A stretch of 64,000 nt of DNA from contig NZ_SMFV01000003.1 in assembly GCF_004339575.1 (NCBI RefSeq), positions 1-64,000 on the forward strand, read 5' to 3'. Under the pieces are notes generated by a model. The model was given only the letters and a program-made list of their open reading frames with translations. It was not told the DNA's origin and made no database searches. Shown here piece after piece: positions 26,843 through 34,849 of this stretch. Position numbers and translations under genes: made by a program. Within the stretch, counting starts at the first letter, position 1. Each line of letters opens with the position of its first letter. The DNA is from Phorcysia thermohydrogeniphila (GTDB lineage Bacteria > Aquificota > Aquificia > Desulfurobacteriales > Desulfurobacteriaceae).

Positions 26843-27855
26843 GAGGCAATAGACGGAGTTCTGCACTCTCCCTTTTTCGCCTTTTTATTGCTGTACATTC
26901 TCTTATCGGCAATCTTTACAAGTTCCTCTATGTCGGTACTATCTAAAGGAGCTACAGCAATTCCGTAGCTAATAGAAACATTAAACTCCCTAAACTTATC
27001 TTCCACCTGTGCCTTCAGTTCTTCAAGCCTATTCTCTATACGTTCTTTTCTGCACCTTGAAACGACTATAAGGAACTCGTCACCGCCTATCCTCGCAACA
27101 ACATCACCTTTACGGAACTTGCGTCTTATTAGTTCAGCTATTTCTTTTAGAGCAAGGTCTCCCGCCGAATGACCGTGAAGGTCGTTTATGTACTTAAAGT
27201 TGTCAAGGTCTATGTAAACAATGCAGAGGCTCTTTATCTCTCCTCTCTTTACTTTCTCAAGCTCTTGTCTAAGGTAGGCAAAGGCAAAGGTTCTGTTGTA
27301 TAGACCTGTCAACGGGTCTCTAATAGCAGTATTGTAAATTCTATCAAGGTAACTTTTCATCACTGAAGAGTAAACGTAAACGAGAACAAGGAAAGTCATG
27401 TAAACCGCTACGGCCTGAAGAAGCGTTATTTGGCTATAAGGAGTTACTTTAAAACCTGAAGATGAGAAAAATAGGATAGAAAAAAGGACAATAATGAATA
27501 ACAAGTTCCAGATGGCTGCTACGCGGGAGCTTTTTAAAAAAAACGAAACCAGAGGAAAAGTAAAAACCCAGAAAATACCAGTTCCTCTTATACCTCCGGT
27601 AAGAAGAAGAACTGAAAAACATAAAAACAGAACAAATAGAAAAAGAGTAGATGAGAGTGAAAAACTAAATTTTCCAAGCTTAAATAGCACAAGATTAATA
27701 AGTAAAGCGATTCCAAAACCTACTTCAATTACACCAAGGTAAGGTGTAAAAAGAACTATATTAGCCAAGCCAAAAAGTATAAGCATAAATGCTGCGGTTG
27801 CTAAAAAAATAACGAGACTTTTTCCCCTTAACCACAATCCATTTTCTCTTTCCAT
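26839..27855 (-). CDS. Membrane-bound diguanylate cyclase (GGDEF)
   Basis: A 338-residue protein. Residues 1-165 hold about six hydrophobic segments of no known sensor family; residues 175-335 are a GGDEF domain starting DPLTGLYNR. The active site RIGGDEF is intact. RKGD lies exactly five residues before GGDEF, which fits the RxxD inhibitory site, so product inhibition by c-di-GMP is likely. It would make c-di-GMP from GTP. No EAL domain is present. Its stop overlaps the convergent radA stop. Confidence 0.92.
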   Translation of the reverse strand: MERENGLWLRGKSLVIFLATAAFMLILFGLANIVLFTPYLGVIEVGFGIALLINLVLFKLGKFSFSLSSTLFLFVLFLCFSVLLLTGGIRGTGIFWVFTFPLVSFFLKSSRVAAIWNLLFIIVLFSILFFSSSGFKVTPYSQITLLQAVAVYMTFLVLVYVYSSVMKSYLDRIYNTAIRDPLTGLYNRTFAFAYLRQELEKVKRGEIKSLCIVYIDLDNFKYINDLHGHSAGDLALKEIAELIRRKFRKGDVVARIGGDEFLIVVSRCRKERIENRLEELKAQVEDKFREFNVSISYGIAVAPLDSTDIEELVKIADKRMYSNKKAKKGECRTPSIAS

Positions 27856-27936
27856 TTTCCATTCCGCTTATAGGTAAAGAATGATTTTAGCAGCTTTCCC
27901 CTCGTGTTAAATCTACCCCTATGGTGTTTATTTTAA

Positions 27937-27960
27937 GGGACCTCCCCGCAGGAAGGTCCC
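27937..27960 (-). terminator. Probable terminator of infB
   Basis: An imperfect stem GGGACCT...AGGTCCC lies just eight bases after the infB stop on the minus strand and is followed by TTAAAATAAAC, a weak T-run. It may work as an intrinsic terminator, or as an RNA 3' end stem. Confidence 0.5.
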
Positions 27961-27968
27961 AATTCCAC

Positions 27969-30611
27969 TTAAGCTCCCCTCTCTACTTTTTCTATTGTGT
28001 AACACTCTATTACGTCACCAACTTTGATGTCGTTAAAGTTTTCTAGACCAACTCCACACTCGTAACCAGCCTGAACTTCCCTAACGTCGTCCTTAAAGCG
28101 TTTCAAGGAAGCAATCTTTCCGTCGTAAACAACAACTCCATCCCTTACAAGTCTTGCCATTGCGTTCCTTCTTATGACTCCATCCTTCACGTAACAACCA
28201 GCAACTGTTCCAACCTTTGGAACTTTGAAGGTTGCCCTGACTTCCGCAGAACCGAGGTAGACCTCCTTCTCCTCAGGAGCAAGGAGACCCTGCATTGCCT
28301 TCTTGACTTCGTCAATGATGTCGTAGATAACTCTATAGGTTCTTACGTCTATCTTTTCCTGCTCAGCTGCCTTCCTTGCAGAGGAATCTGGCCTTACGTT
28401 GAAGCCTATAACGATGGCATTAGAGGCCGCTGCCAGCATAACGTCGTTCTCGGTTATAGGACCAACGCCAGCGTGGATAATCCTGACCTTAACCTCGTCC
28501 GTAGAGAGCTCCTCAAGGGATTTCCTTATTGCCTCAATTGAACCTTGAGCGTCAGCCTTAAGGACAACGTTGAGTTCCTTAACCTCTCCAGCCTGCATCT
28601 GGGAGAAGAGCTCTTCAAGGGATACCCTCTTCTCCTTCTCAAGGGCAGACTCCCTTGCAAGCTCCTGCCTCTTCTCGGCTATCTTCCTTGCCGTCTTCTC
28701 GTCCTTCACCACGTAAAACTTGTCACCGGCAAGGGGAACGCCATCAAGGCCGAGAACCTCTACCGGCATAGAAGGTCCGGCCTCTTTTACGGAATTACCC
28801 TTATCGTCAAACATTGCCCTAACTTTACCGGCGTAAAGGCCGGCAACAATGGCATCCCCAACCTTTAACGTTCCGGTCTGGACGAGGAGGGTTGCAACAG
28901 GTCCTCTCTTCTTATCAAGTTTTGCCTCAAGGACAACGCCACGGGCAGGCTTGTCGGGGTTGGCCTTGAGCTCCATAAGCTCAGCCTGTAGGGCTATCAT
29001 TTCAAGGAGCTCGTCAACCCCCTCTCCGGTCCTCGCAGAGACCGGAACCATTATGGTGTCACCGCCCCAGTCCTCAGGAATGAGGCCGTGCTGGGTAAGC
29101 TCCTGCTTAACTCTTTCAGGGTTCGCACCGGGCTTGTCTATCTTGTTTATGGCAACAATTATCGGAACACCTGCAGCCTTTGCGTGGTTTATAGCCTCAA
29201 TAGTCTGGGGCATAACTCCGTCATCGGCAGCAACAACAAGGACGGCAATATCTGTAACCTGAGCACCGCGGGCCCTCATTGCCGTGAAGGCCTCGTGTCC
29301 GGGAGTGTCCAAGAAGACGAGCGTCTTTCTGCCTTCGCTGGTATCTACCTCTACTACCGAAGCACCTATGTGCTGGGTGATTCCTCCAGCCTCTTTTTCT
29401 GCAACCCTCGTGTTTCTTATATAGTCAAGGAGTGTGGTTTTACCGTGGTCAACGTGCCCCATTACTGTGATAATTGGAGGACGGGGCTTTAAGTCCTCTT
29501 CCCTATCGGGAGTTTCCTCAAGCTCCTTTTCTAAGGATTCAAGCTCTTCTTCTCCTTCTAGCTTGGCCACCTTGCCGTACTTCTCGGCAAGTTTTGCCGC
29601 CGTTTCAAAGTCTATCGGCTGGTTTATAGCTACAAACTTTCCAAGAGCTATTAAGTCCTGAAGAAGCTGAGTCGGCTCAACGCCAAGTTTTTCAGCAAAT
29701 TCCCTTACGGAGATAACCTCAGGTATGACAACTGTTTTAGCTCTCTCCTCTTCCTCAATGAGCCTCTGGAGCTGTTCTTCTTCTGACAGCTCCTCAAAAG
29801 GTACCTCAGCTATCTGCTCCTCTTTCTTTTTCTTCTTACGTTTCTTCCTCTTGGCGCGGTTCTTCTCCTCTATTCTGCGCATAAGCTCTTCAAACTTCTT
29901 CTGGTCCTCAAGCTCCTTCTGCTCCCTCTTCCTTTCGGCAAGGATTTCCTCGGCAGTTTTGTGCTTTTCTTTTTCCCTCGGCTCCTTAGTTGAAGCAACA
30001 AGCTTTTCAAGCTGCTCTCTAGTTACCTTTTCAGGAACAGGTTTCCTCCTTTCCTCTCTATCAGGCTTTTTGAACTTTTCTCTCCTACGAGGTCTAGCCT
30101 CTTTTTTCTCTTCTCCTCTCTCTTCTTTCCTGAAAGGTCTTCTCCTCCTACGCCTTCTCCTAGCAAGCTCCTCAGGAGAAAGGATTCTAACGTCAGAGGT
30201 TCTTCTCCTACCTCTATCCTCTTTCCTTTCCTCTTTTCTAGCTTCTTCTTTAGTTTCCTCTTCCTTTTTCTCTTTCTCACTCTCTACTTCCTCAGCCTTT
30301 ACTGCAGGAACAGGAGGAGCAACAGCCTGAGCAACCTCTTCCTTAGGCTCAACCTGCTCTTTTTGTTCTGGCCTCTCCTCCTTTTCAGGCTGAGGAGCTA
30401 CTACTGTTTCCTCTTCCTTTTTCTCCTCAACAACTTCCCTCGCCGGAACTTCAACAGGCTCCAAGAACTCCTTAACGAGCATTACCTGCTTTTCATCAAG
30501 GCTTGAGCTCGGGCTCTTAACCGGAATCTCAAGCTCCTTCAGCTTCTCTATCAGCTCTTTTGAGGACATACCCAGTTCTTTCGCAAGCTGATGAACTCTT
30601 ACCTTTGCCAA
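27969..30611 (-). CDS. infB: Translation initiation factor IF-2
   Basis: An 880-residue IF-2 that brings fMet-tRNA to the 30S subunit with GTP. Residues 1-55 form the N-terminal IF2-N domain ([20 protein letters not shown]). Residues 60-290 are an extremely charged Glu/Lys/Arg linker, including [10 protein letters not shown] second IF2-N domain follows ([19 protein letters not shown]), then the G domain with [17 protein letters not shown] and NKID. The C-terminal beta barrels end with [22 protein letters not shown]. The linker's skewed composition creates long meaningless frames on the other strand. No nusA or rbfA is adjacent. Confidence 0.98.
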   Translation of the reverse strand: MAKVRVHQLAKELGMSSKELIEKLKELEIPVKSPSSSLDEKQVMLVKEFLEPVEVPAREVVEEKKEEETVVAPQPEKEERPEQKEQVEPKEEVAQAVAPPVPAVKAEEVESEKEKKEEETKEEARKEERKEDRGRRRTSDVRILSPEELARRRRRRRRPFRKEERGEEKKEARPRRREKFKKPDREERRKPVPEKVTREQLEKLVASTKEPREKEKHKTAEEILAERKREQKELEDQKKFEELMRRIEEKNRAKRKKRKKKKKEEQIAEVPFEELSEEEQLQRLIEEEERAKTVVIPEVISVREFAEKLGVEPTQLLQDLIALGKFVAINQPIDFETAAKLAEKYGKVAKLEGEEELESLEKELEETPDREEDLKPRPPIITVMGHVDHGKTTLLDYIRNTRVAEKEAGGITQHIGASVVEVDTSEGRKTLVFLDTPGHEAFTAMRARGAQVTDIAVLVVAADDGVMPQTIEAINHAKAAGVPIIVAINKIDKPGANPERVKQELTQHGLIPEDWGGDTIMVPVSARTGEGVDELLEMIALQAELMELKANPDKPARGVVLEAKLDKKRGPVATLLVQTGTLKVGDAIVAGLYAGKVRAMFDDKGNSVKEAGPSMPVEVLGLDGVPLAGDKFYVVKDEKTARKIAEKRQELARESALEKEKRVSLEELFSQMQAGEVKELNVVLKADAQGSIEAIRKSLEELSTDEVKVRIIHAGVGPITENDVMLAAASNAIVIGFNVRPDSSARKAAEQEKIDVRTYRVIYDIIDEVKKAMQGLLAPEEKEVYLGSAEVRATFKVPKVGTVAGCYVKDGVIRRNAMARLVRDGVVVYDGKIASLKRFKDDVREVQAGYECGVGLENFNDIKVGDVIECYTIEKVERGA

Positions 30612-30677
30612 AACAAAACCCCCATTCTAAAGCGGTTAAAACCTTGATAGCATAATATAGACGGCGGGCAAATTATA

Positions 30678-31046
30678 TCAACAGTTTAACTGAAAGGCAT
30701 CCTCAACGTGAAATACGGTAGATATTTCTCCGTCCTCTATTCCGATTACGTCAAACCTAACCGCTTCGTAAGTGAGCTCCGTTTCGTTCAAGAATTTAAG
30801 GGCAGTTTTTATTATTTTCTTCTGTTTTGTCCTGTTAACAGTCTCCAGAGGAGTAGATTGGGCTCCCTTTTTCCTCAATTTTACTTCAACGAACACTATT
30901 GTTTTTGTTGACGGGTCAAAGGCAATTATGTCAATTTCGCCGTAGGAGCTCCTGTAGTTTCTCCTTATAATAGAGTAACCTCTCTTCAGTAGATACCGGG
31001 AAGCTATCTTCTCCCCCTCTCTTCCTTTCTCCTGCGACCTTCCCAA
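30678..31046 (-). CDS. yraN: YraN family protein (UPF0102), nuclease-like
   Basis: A 122-residue protein of a family with the PD-(D/E)XK nuclease fold. It shows [30 protein letters not shown] and FVEVKLRKKG, which carry the expected Glu/Asp/ExK positions. Its cell role is not settled. The start is TTG 31046, supported by AGGAGG four bases before it (31051-31056 read on the minus strand). That puts its first 116 bases inside rnhB in another frame, which is a long overlap. The order rplS-rnhB-yraN is common in bacteria. Confidence 0.87.
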   Translation of the reverse strand: MGRSQEKGREGEKIASRYLLKRGYSIIRRNYRSSYGEIDIIAFDPSTKTIVFVEVKLRKKGAQSTPLETVNRTKQKKIIKTALKFLNETELTYEAVRFDVIGIEDGEISTVFHVEDAFQLNC

Positions 31047-31635
31047 AGCTCCTCCTGTGGATAGGGGTCACCCCTAAGGATTTTATCGCTTCTAAGTGGT
31101 GCTTTGTAGGATAACCTTTATGTTTTTCAAAGCCGTAGCCGGGAAAGAGCTTTGCAAGCTCTTCCATTATAAAGTCCCTTGTTACCTTTGCCACTACGCT
31201 TGCACAGGCACAGGAAAAGCTCTTTTCATCCCCCTTTACGAGAACAAGGCTTCTCTCTTTAAACTCTTCTACCCTTAGGTAGTCTGTTATGAGAAAATCG
31301 GGAACTACAGAAAGGTTTTCAACTGCCCTTTTGACAGCAAGGAGAGTTGCTCTGTAGATGTTCAGTGAATCTATCTCTATTGAATCTGCAAAGCCGATAC
31401 CAACGGAAACTGCTTCCTTAAAAATCCTGTAAAAGAGCTCTTTTCTTTCCTTCGCTTTCAGTTTCTTAGAGTCCTTAAATAAAAAAGGATTGACGTCCTG
31501 CGGGAAGATAACGGCTGCAGCCACCACCGGCCCAGCAAGTGGCCCTCTTCCCGCCTCGTCAATCCCGGCGACGAACCTATACCCTTTTGACCAGAGCTCT
31601 CTCTCAAAACAAAGGATTACTTCTTTGTCATCCAC
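30931..31635 (-). CDS. rnhB: Ribonuclease HII
   Basis: It removes RNA from RNA/DNA hybrids, including single ribonucleotides. The 234-residue protein has [19 protein letters not shown] with the catalytic Asp-Glu, KDSKKL, the Asp in ITDYLRVEE and [10 protein letters not shown] with the last Asp, then [13 protein letters not shown]. The normal family ending is near HRRSFG; about 40 charged residues follow here because the frame runs on over the yraN start. The start is GTG 31635, inside the last codons of rplS. Confidence 0.93.
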   Translation of the reverse strand: MDDKEVILCFERELWSKGYRFVAGIDEAGRGPLAGPVVAAAVIFPQDVNPFLFKDSKKLKAKERKELFYRIFKEAVSVGIGFADSIEIDSLNIYRATLLAVKRAVENLSVVPDFLITDYLRVEEFKERSLVLVKGDEKSFSCACASVVAKVTRDFIMEELAKLFPGYGFEKHKGYPTKHHLEAIKSLGVTPIHRRSFGKVAGERKRGGEDSFPVSTEERLLYYKEKLQELLRRN

Positions 31636-32003
31636 TCTTTTTTCTCTTTAATCTTGGCAGCCTTACCTTTGAGCTCCCTGAGGTAGTAGAGTCTTGCCCT
31701 TCTTACAATACCTCTCTTAACAACCTCAATCTTTTCAATTACCCTTGAGTGAAGGGGGAAGGTCCTCTCAATTCCAATACCGTAAGAAACCTTCCTAACG
31801 GTAAAGGTTGCGTCTGTTCCAGTACCACCCCTCTTCCTTATAACAACTCCTTCAAAAACCTGAATCCTCTCCTTATCCCCTTCCTTTACCTTAACGTGAA
31901 CCCTTACGGTATCTCCCGGCCTAAAGTCTACCTTAAGCATATCTTCTCTCATGTATTTTTCCTGCACCGCCCTCATAAGAGCGTCAAGTCCGCCCAGTGC
32001 CAT
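31617..32003 (-). CDS. rplS: 50S ribosomal protein L19
   Basis: A 128-residue L19 with [32 protein letters not shown]-like [18 protein letters not shown] and [20 protein letters not shown], all typical. The frame is open further up to 32039, but GGGAGG lies six bases before ATG 32003 and [11 protein letters not shown] is a sensible N-terminus, so that start is used. It heads rplS-rnhB-yraN; trmD, often its neighbour, is absent. Confidence 0.97.
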   Translation of the reverse strand: MALGGLDALMRAVQEKYMREDMLKVDFRPGDTVRVHVKVKEGDKERIQVFEGVVIRKRGGTGTDATFTVRKVSYGIGIERTFPLHSRVIEKIEVVKRGIVRRARLYYLRELKGKAAKIKEKKEWMTKK

Positions 32004-32080
32004 AATAGACCTCCCGATGGTAATAAAAAGCGCCTGCAAATTTTATGGATTTTTCAGGAAAAGTCAAGGAAAAATAAAAA

Positions 32081-32157
32081 TGGTGCGCCCGGCAGGGATC
32101 GAACCTGCGACCTCGAGATTAGGAATCTCGCGCTCTATCCTACTGAGCTACGGGCGC
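32081..32157 (-). tRNA. tRNA-Arg (anticodon CCT)
   Basis: On the minus strand a full cloverleaf is seen. The acceptor GCGCCCG pairs with CGGGCGC, the D-arm is GCTC...GAGC, and the anticodon stem CGAGA/TCTCG has loop TTCCTAA, giving anticodon CCT. The T-arm is GCAGG TTCGATC CCTGC. The 3' CCA is encoded. It reads AGG codons. Confidence 0.97.
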
Positions 32158-32170
32158 ACAGCAGGATAAA

Positions 32171-32199
32171 AAGATAGGAAATCGGATTTGCTCTGTCAA
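32171..32199 (-). promoter_or_regulatory. Promoter of tRNA-Arg(CCT)
   Basis: On the minus strand, TTGACA (32199-32194), exactly 17 bases, then TATCTT (32176-32171), ending 13 bases before the tRNA. This is a near-consensus sigma-70 promoter and matches the layout before tRNA-Pro at 39536. Confidence 0.7.
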
Positions 32200-32242
32200 C
32201 TTGTTAGCGTTAAAATTCAGCAAAACTTTCGGAGGTAAAGCG

Positions 32243-33415
32243 GTGTTAAGGTTTTACACGGCTGGAGAAAGCCACGGTAAAGGGATATTTGCATACCTTG
32301 AGGGTATTCCGGCAAACTTTGAAATAGACTTTGAATTTATTAATAGAGAGCTCTCCCGCCGCCAGAAAGGCTACGGTCGCGGCGGAAGGATGAAGATAGA
32401 GAAAGATAAGGTAGAGTTCCTTTCCGGAGTTAGACTCGGAAAGACCCTTGGCTCTCCCATCCTTATGGCCGTCTGGAACAGGGATTTTGTCAACTGGACG
32501 GAGATTATGAAGCCAGAGCCGGGGGAGCTCCCAGAAGAGAAGAAGGTCACCCGTCCCCGTCCCGGCCATGCAGACTTAAGCGGCGTTTTAAAGTATAGAA
32601 CCGATGACGTAAGGAGCATCTTGGAACGCTCAAGCGCAAGGGAGACGGCAGGAAGGGTAGCAGCCGGAGCTCTCTGCAAGGATATCTTAAGAAATCTCGG
32701 TATAACCGTAGGGAGCTACGTTATTTCTATCGGAAAAGTAGAAGTACCAAACGACTACCTTGAACTTTCATACGAGGAGCGCTTTAAAAACGCTGAGAGC
32801 TCTGAAGTGAGAATTCCCTTAAATGATTCACAGCTTGAAGGGGCCTTTAAGAAAGAGATAGACAAAGCCAAAGCTGCAGGAGAAAGCCTCGGAGGCGTAT
32901 TTGAGGTCTTTGCCTTGGGTTTACCTCCGGGAATAGGCAGCCATACCCAGTGGGATAAAAGGCTTGATGGAAAAATCGCTCAAGCGTTAATGTCAATTCA
33001 GGCGATAAAGGGCGTTGAGATAGGTATGGGATTTGAGGCTGCAAGAACTCCCGGCTCAAAGGTTCACGATGAGATTTTCTACTCTCCTGAAAAAGGATTT
33101 TTCAGGGAAACCAACAACGCCGGCGGCCTTGAAGGGGGAATGACAAACGGAATGCCTATCCTTGTAAGGGCTGCAATGAAGCCTATACCGACCCTCTATA
33201 GTCCTTTAAGAAGCGTTGACGTAAGGACAAAAGAGCCGTTCTTGGCCTGTGTTGAACGCTCTGACGTCTGTGCCGTTCCGGCGGCGGCAGTGGTTGGTGA
33301 GGCAATGCTTGCAATAACTATCCTTTCCGCAATCTTGGAGATGTTCCCTTCAGACGATTTTATAAGGCTAAAAAGGTGGTGGGAGGAGTATAAGAAAGAA
33401 GTCAAAAGCTTTTAG
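32243..33415 (+). CDS. aroC: Chorismate synthase
   Basis: It converts EPSP to chorismate with reduced FMN, the last shared step to aromatic amino acids and folate. The 390 residues match the bacterial length. Visible motifs are FYTAGESHG at the N-terminus, RRQKGYGRGGRM, RPGHADLSG, RSSARETAGRVAAGAL, and EGGMTNGMPILVRAAMKPI. The frame opens at 32201, but GGAGG (32231-32235) sits eight bases before GTG 32243 and the first conserved strand starts right there. Its stop overlaps the convergent sfsA stop by a few bases. Confidence 0.96.
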   Translation: MLRFYTAGESHGKGIFAYLEGIPANFEIDFEFINRELSRRQKGYGRGGRMKIEKDKVEFLSGVRLGKTLGSPILMAVWNRDFVNWTEIMKPEPGELPEEKKVTRPRPGHADLSGVLKYRTDDVRSILERSSARETAGRVAAGALCKDILRNLGITVGSYVISIGKVEVPNDYLELSYEERFKNAESSEVRIPLNDSQLEGAFKKEIDKAKAAGESLGGVFEVFALGLPPGIGSHTQWDKRLDGKIAQALMSIQAIKGVEIGMGFEAARTPGSKVHDEIFYSPEKGFFRETNNAGGLEGGMTNGMPILVRAAMKPIPTLYSPLRSVDVRTKEPFLACVERSDVCAVPAAAVVGEAMLAITILSAILEMFPSDDFIRLKRWWEEYKKEVKSF

Positions 33416-34116
33416 CACAGGGGGAGCTCCCCATCAACATAGATTCCTCCCGTCTCTGGGAGGAATCTTAACTTTACGCCGAAAAACTCTACTCCGGAGG
33501 AAAGAGCTCTTTTAAAGCTTTTAGCAAAAAGGGGGTCAGTTCCGGCATTTGGAGAAAAACAACTACAGGGCCTAAAAGCTAAGAAAAGAACTCCTGTCCT
33601 GAATCCCCTTTGACGCAAGAGAATAAGTTCCTGCAAGTGTTTCCTTCCCCTTTCTGTTGGAGCGTCCGGGAAAAGACAGGTACACCCCTTAACAAGGTTA
33701 CACCCTTTAACTTCAAGGTAGAAGTTACCGTCTATAAGAAGGTCTATCCGGCTCTTTCCGTGCTTAACCTCTTTTCTTATTTCCTTCGGGTAAAAGCCAA
33801 GGAATCCCTCTCTTATGAGCCTCTCGGCTATTAGTAGGTGAGCCGGAGTATGAAGAAAAACCCAGTCTTCACCACTCTTTACTGCTACGAGCTTATAGTC
33901 AAGTTTACCCTTTGGGTTTTCTGCTAAAAGAAGGGGAGAGCCGGGAAGGAAGAGCTCCTTTAGCCTTCCCGTGTCAGAAATGTGAGCTTTTCTAACTCCA
34001 GTTTTGGTTCTAACTAAAGCGCAGAACCTGTTGATTCTTTCAATCAAGCTTGCAAAAGTCAGCTCTTTAAAAAGCTCCTTAACGTTCAAGACCTCATAGG
34101 GCCTTCTGGACTTCAA
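33412..34116 (-). CDS. sfsA: SfsA family protein (sugar fermentation stimulation homologue)
   Basis: A 234-residue member of the SfsA family: an N-terminal OB-like part with RINRFCALV and ISDTGRLKELFLPG, then a nuclease-like part with SRIDLLI and YLEVKGCNLV, FPDAPTERGRKHLQEL. The Asp...ExK arrangement suggests a PD-(D/E)XK-type fold; the family's role is unclear. The start appears to be TTG 34116 with AAGGAG seven bases upstream, inside the last codons of the phosphatase gene, so the two overlap by 23 bases. Confidence 0.9.
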   Translation of the reverse strand: MKSRRPYEVLNVKELFKELTFASLIERINRFCALVRTKTGVRKAHISDTGRLKELFLPGSPLLLAENPKGKLDYKLVAVKSGEDWVFLHTPAHLLIAERLIREGFLGFYPKEIRKEVKHGKSRIDLLIDGNFYLEVKGCNLVKGCTCLFPDAPTERGRKHLQELILLRQRGFRTGVLFLAFRPCSCFSPNAGTDPLFAKSFKRALSSGVEFFGVKLRFLPETGGIYVDGELPLC

Positions 34117-34747
34117 AGTCTATCTCCTTACCAAGGTGGCCGGTAGCGTTAGCAACGTGAATAACAACTCTCTTGGTAGATGGCTCATACTCAAGGACTG
34201 TAATTCCACAGTTTGCCTGCTTAAAGGCCCAGAACTTGTTAAGGTCTACACCGAGGAGGTAACACATTAAAACCTTGTTTGTAGCATCGTGTCCAACTAT
34301 GACGATAAGGTCATCCTCACCGTGTTCCTTTACTATCTCTTCAAAAGCCTTAACAGCTCTGTCGTAAACGTCTTTAAGGCTCTCGCCACCCTCCCCGGGC
34401 ATCTTTACTTCTGCTGGCCTTTCTCTCCAGAGTTTCAGGAGCTCCGGATACTTTTTTTCAACCTCAGAAGCTAGCATTCCTTCCCACTCACCGTGGTCAA
34501 TTTCCTTAAAGCCTTCCTTTACCTTTACCTCTAAGCCATGATGTTTAGCTATTTCCTTAGCCGTATCAAGGCACCTTGAAAGAGGACTTGAGTAAACAGC
34601 CTTAACGGGAAAGTCTTTCAAGGCCTCTCCGACTCTTTTAGCCTGTTCCTTTCCTTCCTCGTTTAAGGGAATGTCCATCTTCCCCTGATACCTTCCTTCT
34701 GCGTTCCAAACGGTCTTTCCGTGCCTTACGAGAATAACTTTTGGCAT
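34094..34747 (-). CDS. Histidine phosphatase family protein (phosphoglycerate mutase-like)
   Basis: A 217-residue enzyme with the catalytic LVRHGKTVWNAEGRYQGKMDIPLNEEG, YSSPLSRCLDTA, EIDHGEWEG and late VGHDATNKVL. These are the RHG motif, the second Arg, the acid Glu and the second His. Homologues include alpha-ribazole phosphatase, broad phosphatases and dPGM-like enzymes, and the substrate cannot be told. The frame opens at 34795, but GAGG seven bases before ATG 34747 and the start MPKVILVRHG decide this start. Confidence 0.9.
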   Translation of the reverse strand: MPKVILVRHGKTVWNAEGRYQGKMDIPLNEEGKEQAKRVGEALKDFPVKAVYSSPLSRCLDTAKEIAKHHGLEVKVKEGFKEIDHGEWEGMLASEVEKKYPELLKLWRERPAEVKMPGEGGESLKDVYDRAVKAFEEIVKEHGEDDLIVIVGHDATNKVLMCYLLGVDLNKFWAFKQANCGITVLEYEPSTKRVVIHVANATGHLGKEIDFEVQKAL

Positions 34748-34792
34748 TCCCAAACCTCGCTTTTCCGATATTTTGCTCAGGGAATTATAGGA

Positions 34793-34827
34793 CAAAAAAA
34801 AGAAAAACCCCCGCCAAAGGCGGGGGT
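34793..34827 (-). terminator. Strong intrinsic terminator of the lipoprotein gene
   Basis: On the minus strand ACCCCCGCC-TTT-GGCGGGGGT forms a perfect nine-base stem, 22 bases after the stop at 34850, followed by TTTTTCTTTTTTTT. It shields the phosphatase gene downstream from lipoprotein transcription. Confidence 0.93.
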
Positions 34828-34849
34828 GTAAGAGTGTGCTCTAACAATA

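Noticed and set aside
29725-30330. 201-codon open frame antisense to infB
   Set aside because: It is Ser-rich low-complexity sequence, the mirror of the Glu/Lys/Arg linker of IF-2, with no ribosome site.
31749-32177. 142-codon frame on the plus strand across rplS and tRNA-Arg
   Set aside because: The GAPGRDRTCDLEIRNLALYPTELRA stretch is the typical false protein from tRNA sequence read antisense.
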